Positions 55,493-63,450 of a DNA stretch of 64,000 nucleotides are shown piece by piece. Position numbers and translations under genes: made by a program. Source of the stretch: Yoonia tamlensis. Its GTDB lineage: Bacteria > Pseudomonadota > Alphaproteobacteria > Rhodobacterales > Rhodobacteraceae. Where the stretch lies: contig NZ_FOYP01000001.1 in NCBI RefSeq assembly GCF_900115105.1, forward strand, positions 1,390,097-1,454,096. The letters run 5' to 3'. Each line of letters starts with the position of its first letter. The first letter of the stretch is position 1. Below the pieces are notes generated by a model. That model was not told the origin of the DNA and searched no databases. It was given only the letters and a program-made list of their open reading frames with translations.

Positions 55493-58400
55493 TTATCCCA
55501 AGCTGCTTTGAAAATTGCTGTCGGCGGCAGCATTGGATTGCTTGACCAGTTCCTTTTGCATCTTTTCCAAAAGGTCGGACTGTCGGCGCAATTCAATGTT
55601 CTGCGCTGTGATCAGGTCTTGCGAAATCTTGCCTTGGTTCGCGGCCTCATAGGCGATCTTTGCATCAAACGCTGTGGCATATCCTGATGCATCCAATTGA
55701 TATGCGCCGCGCATTTCCAACGCAGCGCTTTCCAATGCAAGCGCCGCATCAGTGACGCTGTCGAACACCGGTGCCAATTGGATCAGGCTTGCCGCGAGAT
55801 CGGTGTCACCACCCTGCATCGCGGTCTCAACCATTTCGCGGAACGCTGCGTTGGTATTAGGGACAAAATCCACGCCCAGCCCTGCAAGGCTTTCAGTCAA
55901 GCGCGCCGTGGCGTTGGCGAGCTTCTCTTCATCGGTATAGAACTGATCGTAATAGGCAGTCGTTGCTGTGCCGAAGTTTTCGAGCGACCCAAACAGATCC
56001 GCGAAATATGCTGCAGCATCGGCGCCAGCCAGCGACACATTGTAGGCATTGAATCCAAGGTCGCGAAATACATCGTTCACCGTCACCAGTGCCGTTGATA
56101 ACCGCGTCAGCGCCGTATAGGCGCCCTCGCCCATCATTGTGAATTCGTCCAGCCCATCAATCTGCGCGGCCATTCTGTCGCCAAGGCCTTCAAGCGCGTC
56201 GGCGATTGCAGCTTCTTTGGCCGCTTCGTCGAGACCTTTCAGCGAGACCTTGAATTGGTGCGTAAAGCCGTCAAACACATCCGACGAAATACCAAGTGCC
56301 TCGGTTGCGGAAACCACCCCATCCTGCACGCCGCGCACCGCATCATTGAGCGGATTGCTTTCCCCTTCGGACAATGCGCTATATTTGTAGCTGGTCTTTT
56401 TCGACAGCCCCCAGAACTTGCTTTTCTGGATCTTCTCAAAACTCTCGAACATGGCGCCTTCCATGTCGATGGTCGCGCGAATGCCGCTGTCTAACAGTTT
56501 GGTCTTTGTCTTGAAGAACGACACCGCTGCTGCGGCAATGCCGATCACCGGCAAGGCCGCGCCAATGCTGGACATCAGACCCGCACCGCCGCCAATGCTA
56601 CGGAACAAGCCGCCAATGCCGCCGCCCGCCCCGAACGTGCCGGCTAATGTATTGCCAAGCCCACCCATGAGGCCACTACCACCCGCAAGCCCGCTAAACC
56701 CAGCAGCAAGGCCCCCACCGCCTGTCAGCGCGCCCATGATGCCACCGGACCCGCCCATGCTGCCCATCAGGCCGGAAAACAGATCTCCGCCCAATCCGCC
56801 AGTAGCACCAGCGATCCCACCCCCACCGATACCGAGCGCCAACTTGATAGGGTTAGAGATTGCAAATTTGATCGCCTGTTTGATTGTGTTTTTGACGATA
56901 TCGAGCAGGCCAGAAAACCCATCCTTAAAGCCGTCCAGCGTGTAGTTCAAAGCGTTCTCAAATCCCTCTTGGAAAGTCTCGGTGAATGCACTGGTCGCAC
57001 CCTGCGCGGCGCGCAACTCTTCCGCCAAACCTTCCACCGCAAGCGCATATGCACCGTCAGACAGGCCAGCCAGCTTGAGCGCATCCAGTTCCGCCATCCC
57101 GCGTGTGTATTCGCGCATCGGATCGGCTGCATCTTCGAGCACGCTAATTTGCTGCCGCAAGGCGTCCGTTGTGGACTTTACTCGTGAAGCACCACCGCCC
57201 GATCCGCTATTTAGGCGCGCCAACCAAGCGTCCACATCGCGCGTGTTCCATGAAAGGAAGTCACCGCCAAATTCGCGCGGATCACCGCCACGACCGCCGC
57301 CCGCGCCGACCGGCGCTTGCTGCTGACCCAGCGCATTCATGCGCGCCGCAAGTTCAACTGAAATCCCCAACGCCGCAGCAAGACGTGCGGCACTCGCTTC
57401 AGCTTCAGAGAAATTTATGCCCTCGGTAAGTACCGCGAGGCGCTCTGTGAGATCAGTCGCTGTGATAACCTCGCCATCAAATGTGACCATGCCGTCAACG
57501 GCATTTGCAATCGCCTCGCGAATGCGCGCCACAGTTTGGGCAGCTTCATCATAGTTGCTGTTGAGCGTACTTTGAATCGTACGTAGCTCCTGCATGTGCT
57601 GCAAGATCTCGACAGTTACTGCCTCTTGCTCCTCATACGCATCTGTGCCCGCACGGATGTTACGCAATTTGGCCTGCTGGTCTCTGTAATCGTACTGCGC
57701 CTCTGCCATCTGCAGAGCAATTACCGCATTGGCTTCTTCCCGTTTGGCGTCCGCCGCGCGAAGGTGTGCTTCGGCTTCCGACAACGTAGCCAACGCGGCA
57801 GACTGTGTCATCGTGGTGCCAGTGCCCATCAAGGTAAATAGCGCGTTCGCTTGGGTAATTTCATCACCCATTGCCAATGTCACGTTATCGATAGCACGCG
57901 CCGCATTTGACTTGGCAAGCTCTAACCCCTGCACGCCCTCGACCAATGAGACAAACCCGGTTGCGGCACCCTCCAACGCAGGCGCAAGCGAACCAGCGAT
58001 CCGATTTCGGAGCGCCACCATTGTTTCTTTTGCTTCGTTCATCGCCATGTCTGCGCGATGCAACGACACAACGGTGCTGTCATCCATCACAGAACCAAGC
58101 GCGTCCGCACTGCCAGCAAGGCGGTTCATTTCAGTGGCGTTGTCGCGAAGCAACGGCAGCAACAACGTGCTGTCACTGGCCATTGCCTCCATATAGAAGG
58201 TCATTTCGGCCTGTGAGAGATTGGCCTTTTCAAGGCTGCTAATAAAGAGCTGCAATGACTGCGGACCCGATAGATTGCGAAACGCATCGGCTGTGATTCC
58301 GACTTTGGGCGCAACGTTCTCAAAGAAGTCAGCCATCGGACCGCCGCCGGTCGTTAGAAAGTCGCCAACGCGGTCATTCACATCCTTAAGAATGTCCGAG

Positions 58401-58690
58401 AGCTTTTCCTGCTCAATACCTACTGTTTTCGCACCGACTGCCCACAGCTGGAAAGACCGAGGCGTCGTGTTCGCGACCTGTGCCAGCCGTGTAATCTCTG
58501 TTGCCGTCTTGGACGCCGAAACAGTGATGCCCGCCATAGCTGTGCCTACCGTCGCAGCCACACCTGCGAACGCAAGAAACCGCTTTCGCGCAACGTTAAG
58601 GTCTCGATTTGTCCGGCTGAGGCCACGCTGGAACTGGGCACTATCAAGCCCAAGATTAACGCGAAGGCTGCCGATAACTGATGATGTCAT
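55493..58690 (-). CDS. Phage tape measure protein
   Basis: A 1,065-residue protein and the longest gene of the phage. It has an N-terminal TMP-like segment (LGLDSAQFQRGLSRTNRDLN), long helical regions with many Ala and Gln, hydrophobic helices at about 640-700 and a Gly-rich stretch. Tape measure length sets the tail length, here about 0.15 micrometre by the usual 1.5 angstrom per residue rule. The ATG at 58690 follows AAGGA. A phage lysozyme domain is not seen. Confidence 0.88.
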   Translation of the reverse strand: MTSSVIGSLRVNLGLDSAQFQRGLSRTNRDLNVARKRFLAFAGVAATVGTAMAGITVSASKTATEITRLAQVANTTPRSFQLWAVGAKTVGIEQEKLSDILKDVNDRVGDFLTTGGGPMADFFENVAPKVGITADAFRNLSGPQSLQLFISSLEKANLSQAEMTFYMEAMASDSTLLLPLLRDNATEMNRLAGSADALGSVMDDSTVVSLHRADMAMNEAKETMVALRNRIAGSLAPALEGAATGFVSLVEGVQGLELAKSNAARAIDNVTLAMGDEITQANALFTLMGTGTTMTQSAALATLSEAEAHLRAADAKREEANAVIALQMAEAQYDYRDQQAKLRNIRAGTDAYEEQEAVTVEILQHMQELRTIQSTLNSNYDEAAQTVARIREAIANAVDGMVTFDGEVITATDLTERLAVLTEGINFSEAEASAARLAAALGISVELAARMNALGQQQAPVGAGGGRGGDPREFGGDFLSWNTRDVDAWLARLNSGSGGGASRVKSTTDALRQQISVLEDAADPMREYTRGMAELDALKLAGLSDGAYALAVEGLAEELRAAQGATSAFTETFQEGFENALNYTLDGFKDGFSGLLDIVKNTIKQAIKFAISNPIKLALGIGGGGIAGATGGLGGDLFSGLMGSMGGSGGIMGALTGGGGLAAGFSGLAGGSGLMGGLGNTLAGTFGAGGGIGGLFRSIGGGAGLMSSIGAALPVIGIAAAAVSFFKTKTKLLDSGIRATIDMEGAMFESFEKIQKSKFWGLSKKTSYKYSALSEGESNPLNDAVRGVQDGVVSATEALGISSDVFDGFTHQFKVSLKGLDEAAKEAAIADALEGLGDRMAAQIDGLDEFTMMGEGAYTALTRLSTALVTVNDVFRDLGFNAYNVSLAGADAAAYFADLFGSLENFGTATTAYYDQFYTDEEKLANATARLTESLAGLGVDFVPNTNAAFREMVETAMQGGDTDLAASLIQLAPVFDSVTDAALALESAALEMRGAYQLDASGYATAFDAKIAYEAANQGKISQDLITAQNIELRRQSDLLEKMQKELVKQSNAAADSNFQSSLG

Positions 58691-58760
58691 ATCGTAAGTT
58701 CCTTGTAGATTCAGCAAAACAGCCCTAGCGTGCAAAGCTTGAACTTTTTGGAGAAACGCT

Positions 58761-59087
58761 GTGTGGAAATTCGTAACTGTGGGCGTGTTGGGTTTGGTTG
58801 CAGTTGGAGCCTGGGGCTATGTCTACAACGGTGATTGCAGTAAGAGATCGCTGTACAGCGCCTTGAAAACAGTTGCGGCTGAACAACTTCGATCACCCGC
58901 CACAGCTACTTTTGAAGATGCGAATGGCGCAATTACGCTTTATAGCAAGGATCAATGTTCGATCATTGTCGATGGATTTGTTGACAGCCAAAACGGATTT
59001 GGCGCGACCGTAAGGAGCAGTGTGAGCGGCGTCGCCAAGTACGCAGGTGGCGACTATGAAGTGAACGTCTTCGTGACTTCCCGCTAA
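58761..59087 (+). CDS. Small exported or anchored protein inserted in the tail module (moron-type)
   Basis: A 108-residue protein on the opposite strand from all surrounding phage genes. A membrane anchor or signal (VTVGVLGLVAVGAWGYVY) is followed by a Cys-containing soluble domain (DQCSIIVDGFVDSQNGFG). It starts with GTG after GGAG. Its position between the tape measure and the tail chaperone, with its own orientation, is the classic moron arrangement, so it may be expressed in the lysogen and act in host envelope change or superinfection exclusion. The function is unknown. Confidence 0.6.
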   Translation: MWKFVTVGVLGLVAVGAWGYVYNGDCSKRSLYSALKTVAAEQLRSPATATFEDANGAITLYSKDQCSIIVDGFVDSQNGFGATVRSSVSGVAKYAGGDYEVNVFVTSR

Positions 59088-59751
59088 CCCTTCGATCGCA
59101 ACGCCAACGCAATAAATGCCCCGCGTGCTCTTGCTTGCTGCGCCTCATCTGAAACTAGCTCAGACTTGGCAGAAACAGCTTGATACTTCGGCATCTTCTT
59201 TGGGTCGTGCTGCGCAAAGATGAACAGGTTTGACAGCTCATAGTTGCGGATGCGCGCCGCCTCATGGTCCTGTTTGTCGCGGGCACGGACCGCAGTGACA
59301 ATCCGAATGACCTCGGCTGGTGTGAGTTCCCAAAACAGCAGGTACTCTTGGCGCGCATCAATCCACGCGCCAAGAAGATTATCTATGTAGTCGGTTTTTT
59401 CGGCTTGGCGGCTTTCGCCGCTCTCCCGTTTCCCACCGCATCCCCATCACTGGGCTGCGGGAATGCAAGCGCGGCAGCTTCAGACACCTTCTCAAGCGCT
59501 ACTGCAAACCCAACTTCATCCATCAGATCGCCTGCCTTCTCTGGCGTCATGTCTTCGATGTGCGAGACACCAGCCCAGAACAGATTGCGCATACGGCGCA
59601 CGTCGCTCTGGCTGGTCTGCAACGCGGCGATTCCATCCAGAAACGACTCCCCCGAATGGTCTTGATAGCGAACCATCGCGTTTGTGGTGACGCGCACGTC
59701 GTAGTTCGTGCCGTCGACCAAAAGCGTCACGCCGCCGCGTTTGCTGTTCAT
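59084..59751 (-). CDS. Tail assembly chaperone, long form made by -1 frameshift
   Basis: The zero-frame product (59383-59751, 122 residues) ends soon after a run of six A on the coding strand (59395-59400, codons AAA AAA after CCG). A slip of one base back enters a frame that stays open for 103 codons to a stop at 59084-59086 with good protein composition (GAWIDARQEYLLFWELTPAE, RNYELSNLFIFAQHDPKK). Together they form a G/GT-type chaperone pair of about 122 and 222 residues, as in lambda and most siphophages, placed between the tail tube and the tape measure gene. Confidence 0.85.
59383..59751 (-). CDS. Tail assembly chaperone, short form
   Basis: A 122-residue protein (RGGVTLLVDGTNYDVRVT start; Ala/Lys-rich end AKAAKPKKPTT), the unshifted product of the frameshift pair. 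It binds the tape measure protein during tail assembly in other siphophages. It starts at the tail tube stop with one base of overlap. Confidence 0.8.
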   Translation of the reverse strand: MNSKRGGVTLLVDGTNYDVRVTTNAMVRYQDHSGESFLDGIAALQTSQSDVRRMRNLFWAGVSHIEDMTPEKAGDLMDEVGFAVALEKVSEAAALAFPQPSDGDAVGNGRAAKAAKPKKPTT

Positions 59752-60188
59752 TAAGCCGCAGTGCCTTTCGTCCAGGTCACATCGCCCGTTGTGCGGATGC
59801 TGATGGCCATACCAATCAACGCGCCGACATCATTGGCTTCGAGGGATGGGGTCGGAAACCCGCGAAACTCGAACTTGTCGCCAGTTGATTGTGACGGCTG
59901 CGGTTTAAGCGTGCAGCGGTAATAGATCGCGGCAGGTGCGGCCTGATCGGCCAGCTGCTGTTCATAGCCGGCGGCAGTGTAGCCAGCAGGCACGCTAATC
60001 ACGCCAGCGTCCTTCAAGCCTTTGACGTATTCTTTAAACCCGTTCGGGCTGTCCAGCGAGGTTGCTTCCTGATATTCCGTTTCAACAATTGGGATTGCGA
60101 CGCCCTTGCATTCCGGGATTGTATCCCAAGCTACGCCGTCAGTAGAGCGCTCTACGGTCGCGCCATATGCAATAATCTGTTCGCTCAT
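59751..60188 (-). CDS. Phage tail tube protein
   Basis: A 145-residue protein with the tail-tube layout: IAYGATVERSTDGVAWDTIP, a conserved central EYQEATSLDSPNGFKEYV and C-terminal EANDVGALIGMAISIRTTGDVTW. It polymerises to form the tail tube. It lies immediately before the chaperone pair. Confidence 0.82.
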   Translation of the reverse strand: MSEQIIAYGATVERSTDGVAWDTIPECKGVAIPIVETEYQEATSLDSPNGFKEYVKGLKDAGVISVPAGYTAAGYEQQLADQAAPAAIYYRCTLKPQPSQSTGDKFEFRGFPTPSLEANDVGALIGMAISIRTTGDVTWTKGTAA

Positions 60189-60197
60189 GAGAGCCTC

Positions 60198-60584
60198 CTA
60201 AGTGTTTGTGAATTGGACCATAAAGTCCATTGAAGTGCGGTAGGGCCGTTCCGCATCATTTGATCCGCCCTCACGGCTGTCCCGCGATCCCGCGAGAAAG
60301 ACGCCCTGAAACGCGCCGTTCTGATAGCCGCTCAAGAGCGACCGCACAGCGCGCGACAATAGTTTTGCAGCGCCGTAGCTGTCCGCATAGCAATCGACCT
60401 GCACGCGCGCCTCACTGACGCCGTTTGGCCCTTGCAGCGTGTACCCTTCGCTGTCGCTGATCGTGGTCAACACGACAGCAGGAAATGGCTGGCCTTGCGG
60501 GTGTGTGCCAAAGTTGACGCGGTTCGCGACATGGCTTGAAATCCCGCCGTCGTTCAACAGCAGCGCGCGCAATTGTTCTTCCAT
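60198..60584 (-). CDS. DUF3168 phage protein (tail terminator-like)
   Basis: A 128-residue protein with the DUF3168 pattern: LRALLLNDGGISSHVANRVN, then GTHPQGQPFPAVVLTTIS and a QVDCYADSYGAAKLLSRAV core. Members act as tail terminators. It lies between the gp10-like and the tail tube gene. Confidence 0.82.
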   Translation of the reverse strand: MEEQLRALLLNDGGISSHVANRVNFGTHPQGQPFPAVVLTTISDSEGYTLQGPNGVSEARVQVDCYADSYGAAKLLSRAVRSLLSGYQNGAFQGVFLAGSRDSREGGSNDAERPYRTSMDFMVQFTNT

Positions 60585-60590
60585 GTCGGC

Positions 60591-61046
60591 TTACCCCTTG
60601 GCTGCTTTACGTGCGGCACGCTTGCGTGATTTTTCAAACTCATCCCAAAGATGACGTCCCAGCCGATCCAAAGTTGGCTTCACTTCAGCGTCAAAGGCGG
60701 GGCGTGCAAACGGCTGTGCGCCGTGGTTCACGTTGCCAAATTCTTGGTTCCAAGCAGCGGGATCTGGCCCCGGCCCGACAAACATCTCCACCGCCGCGCG
60801 GTCATCGCGAAACATCTTGCGGTGCAATCCGGCCTGCCGCTTCGACAACTTCGATCCGATAGTTACAGAATCTGCCAGCTCATCTGTCGCCGTGTCGCCG
60901 CGTGGCGCTAGGTCTTGCATCAGATCCTTCATCGGTGTAGCGGCAATCTTGAGTGACCGACGCAATACCCCCTTGCCCGCGGATTTTGTCAGTTTCGCCA
61001 GCTCACGCTCAAGTTCGCTAAAACCTTCAAGCTTAACCGTTGCCAT
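60591..61046 (-). CDS. HK97 gp10-like phage protein
   Basis: A 151-residue protein of the HK97-gp10 family (EGFSELERELAKLTKSAGKGVLRRSL, then GPGPDPAAWNQEFG and HGAQPFARPAFDA). It is a head-tail or tail completion protein. Its start overlaps the head closure gene end by 14 bases. The C-terminus is strongly basic. Confidence 0.85.
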   Translation of the reverse strand: MATVKLEGFSELERELAKLTKSAGKGVLRRSLKIAATPMKDLMQDLAPRGDTATDELADSVTIGSKLSKRQAGLHRKMFRDDRAAVEMFVGPGPDPAAWNQEFGNVNHGAQPFARPAFDAEVKPTLDRLGRHLWDEFEKSRKRAARKAAKG

Positions 61047-61380
61047 TGCTCACCTCCGCACCTGCGGTGATCTCCAATCGGTCATTACGCCCGATCTCTT
61101 TGATCCCGAAAATCTCAAACGCGACACCGCGATAAACAAGCCTGTCCTTGGCGGTCAGATCGCGCGTGAAGGCCGATGACCGAACAACAAAGCGCGCGGT
61201 CAGCGAGGCTGATACATTGCCCGCACTCATCCGTTCACCGTCAGAGACATCTTTCTTGCTGGCCCACACCGGGCCACCATGATCTGCAAACGCTTCGACC
61301 TCTTGAAATCCATCATCGACCAATGCTGCGCGGCGAAATTGAATGCGCCGGTCGAGTGATCCTGCGCGGTGGTCATTCAT
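61033..61380 (-). CDS. Phage head closure (head-tail adaptor) protein
   Basis: A 115-residue protein with the head-tail adaptor pattern (GSLDRRIQFRRAALVDDGFQE at the start, WASKKDVSDGERM, and VYRGVAFEIFGIKEIG). It is equivalent to SPP1 gp16 or HK97 gp7. Located between the connector and the gp10-like gene. Confidence 0.8.
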   Translation of the reverse strand: MNDHRAGSLDRRIQFRRAALVDDGFQEVEAFADHGGPVWASKKDVSDGERMSAGNVSASLTARFVVRSSAFTRDLTAKDRLVYRGVAFEIFGIKEIGRNDRLEITAGAEVSNGNG

Positions 61381-61417
61381 GGTTGCACCTCTTGACGGTT
61401 AATCGGCGGCGCGGCGT

Positions 61418-61714
61418 TCATGCCAAGCAACGCAGGCCCGACAGCAGATCCTTCACGGCGTGCGGCAGCGCTGAACCAGCCCCGCCATCGGCTGTTGGTT
61501 CGCGGTGTTCGTACCAGTGGCACGTCAGCAGTCGCACAGCTTGATCTGCTTCGAACGGCCATCCGTCTGGAAACTCAGTGTCCAGATCACGACGCAGATA
61601 CCGTGAGACATAGGCCTGCGCCGCTGATAGATACCGACCGATGACGGTGTCTTCATCGGCATGGTCCACCCGCAAGTGGGCCTTGATATCCGCGAGATTA
61701 ACGGCGCTGGCCAT
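61418..61714 (-). CDS. Phage head-tail connector protein (gp6-like)
   Basis: A 98-residue protein with the gp6/gp15-like pattern: NLADIKAHLRVDHADEDTVI, YLSAAQAYVSRYL and ADQAVRLLTCHWYEHRE. It forms the connector ring under the portal. Located directly after the capsid region, the usual place. Confidence 0.82.
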   Translation of the reverse strand: MASAVNLADIKAHLRVDHADEDTVIGRYLSAAQAYVSRYLRRDLDTEFPDGWPFEADQAVRLLTCHWYEHREPTADGGAGSALPHAVKDLLSGLRCLA

Positions 61715-61715
61715 C

Positions 61716-62051
61716 TTATTTGCCGTCCTTGTCAGCTGCGGCTTTATCGGCGGCAGCCTTGTCAGCTACGGCCTCGTCAGCGGCAGCTTGGTCGGCGGCA
61801 ACCTTGTCAGCAGAGGCCTTGTCAGCAGCTTCCTTTTCAGCCGCAATCGTTGCAGCCGAAGCTACAACCTCGTGGCCCTTGGCGTTGATTTCAGCCAGTG
61901 CCTTTTTGCTGATCTTTTCAGCAAACTTGCGTTCCAGCAGGTTATCCGCGTCCCGCTTTTGAAGGTGCTTCTTTTCGTCGATTTCGTAGATCACACCGCA
62001 GCGGTATGTTCCCGAGACGCAGCTTTGGCTGCGAAGCATTTTGATAAACAT
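61716..62051 (-). CDS. Phage protein with Ala/Lys/Asp-rich repeats
   Basis: A 111-residue protein with an ordered N-terminal 50 residues (YRCGVIYEIDEKKHLQKRDA) and a long low-complexity tail of AADKA-type repeats, likely a helical rod. The start at 62051 follows AAGGGG. It lies between the capsid and the connector, where head decoration or head-tail proteins are often coded. No family is recognised. Confidence 0.6.
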   Translation of the reverse strand: MFIKMLRSQSCVSGTYRCGVIYEIDEKKHLQKRDADNLLERKFAEKISKKALAEINAKGHEVVASAATIAAEKEAADKASADKVAADQAAADEAVADKAAADKAAADKDGK

Positions 62052-62129
62052 AATTGGCCCCTTGCCATTGGTCATTTGAATTTGCCGGGAAGCAACAGGC
62101 CGCCCGGCAATGTCACGTCAGCGCCGCGC

Positions 62130-63446
62130 TTATGCGAAGGTGAAGTCGCCAGTCACCAACGACGTTGGGCGTGTGACGGCCAGCGCGAGGCGCTTTGTCG
62201 ATTTCACAGTGACCATGCCAGTGACGAAGTTCTGATCGTGCTCGGTCGAAATCAGGATCTCGTTTTGCTGGCGATCATAAAGCTTGGCCGCCATATACAT
62301 TGACCCGACCAGCCATTCCCCTGCGGTCATGGTGTTGCTTTCGACAACGGGCAGGCGCCACAACGCAGGTGAAGCCGCTGTGCCAGGAACACCAAACAAG
62401 AACGCGCCGCCCGCAGTTTCGCGCATCAATTCAATTGCGGCCCAATCTGTCGGGTTCAGGACAATGCCGTCAGCCGCATAGTCAGCCAAAGTTACCTGCA
62501 AAATGGCAAGGCGCAGGCGCTCGATGCGATCCGTGTTTGGAAGGCCGGCCGCAGCAGAAAACGCAGTTGCTTCGGTGATCAAGCCCGACAGGTTTTGACC
62601 CGTACCGTCGCCGCTGAGCGTTTGCGCTTCTTCTGCCAAGTCGGTGCCATAGGCCAGTTCACCATCGATTTCGCCCGCAAGCTGGTCGCTATCAGCCAAT
62701 GCTTCTTCGCTGACATTGATGTGATGGCCAATTTTCTTGACGCTTGCCTGCGCGATTTCCCAGCCGTAATCCGATTCAGGAAGCGCCGCGCCCTCGGCAG
62801 TCATTGCCGCATTGTTGGTCCGCAAGACCTGCTTGGAATAATCAACAGCGTTGGATCCGGTTGGCACCACATTCAGCAGGTTCCGGATGAACAATTGACG
62901 ACGCGGCAAATTCACCGGCGTCTTGTCGCGTTCAGACCAGATCAGACCGCCCGCATCCCCGGACACAGACGTGATCGCGGCTTTCGGGTCATATTTGAAC
63001 TGGCCTTGTGCACCACCTGCAATATGCGCTTTGAACGCATCGCTTTCAGCCATTTCGCGGCCAGCAGACACCCGATCCGACTTACCACGACCGGAACCGG
63101 CAATCGCCTGCGCCAGATCGAGGTTTGCGGTTTCAAGCGCTTCAATCTGGCCTTGTAGCTTCTTTTGTTCGCCAGATGCCGCGTTGTAATCAGCTAGCAC
63201 CTTATCGATTGATGCCTTCAACTCATCCGTCAGCTTTTCGCCTTTGGCAGCAAGTTTGAGCGCCTCTTCGGCTTTTGGCATGACATCTTCACGCAATGCC
63301 TTGATGCTCGCACCAACTTCCGTCAACTGCGCAGACACACCGCCCGCATCAGCGCGCGGTGCTTGCAGCAGGCCGTCAGGAGTGTTTGCGGCATGCGCCA
63401 TCAAGGCGGGCACTGAAAGCGCCGCCGTCATCATCGTCTTTTTCAT
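62130..63446 (-). CDS. HK97-type major capsid protein
   Basis: A 438-residue capsid precursor. Its N-terminal region (about residues 30-120) is a helical scaffold (delta) domain, with the HK97-fold core after it: SGDAGGLIWSERDK, RQLFIRNLLNVVPTGSNAVDY, the EEALADSDQLAGEIDGEL E-loop/helix region and a C-terminal VTRPTSLV. The ATG at 63446 follows AAAGGAT. The cleavage point after about residue 120 is expected for the protease encoded next to it. Confidence 0.93.
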   Translation of the reverse strand: MKKTMMTAALSVPALMAHAANTPDGLLQAPRADAGGVSAQLTEVGASIKALREDVMPKAEEALKLAAKGEKLTDELKASIDKVLADYNAASGEQKKLQGQIEALETANLDLAQAIAGSGRGKSDRVSAGREMAESDAFKAHIAGGAQGQFKYDPKAAITSVSGDAGGLIWSERDKTPVNLPRRQLFIRNLLNVVPTGSNAVDYSKQVLRTNNAAMTAEGAALPESDYGWEIAQASVKKIGHHINVSEEALADSDQLAGEIDGELAYGTDLAEEAQTLSGDGTGQNLSGLITEATAFSAAAGLPNTDRIERLRLAILQVTLADYAADGIVLNPTDWAAIELMRETAGGAFLFGVPGTAASPALWRLPVVESNTMTAGEWLVGSMYMAAKLYDRQQNEILISTEHDQNFVTGMVTVKSTKRLALAVTRPTSLVTGDFTFA

Positions 63447-63450
63447 TGGA

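Noticed and set aside
59155..59373. A 72-codon minus-strand frame rich in Arg and Ser beside the tail chaperone
   Set aside because: It is the zero-frame continuation after the stop and has low-quality composition. The -1 frame is the coding one.
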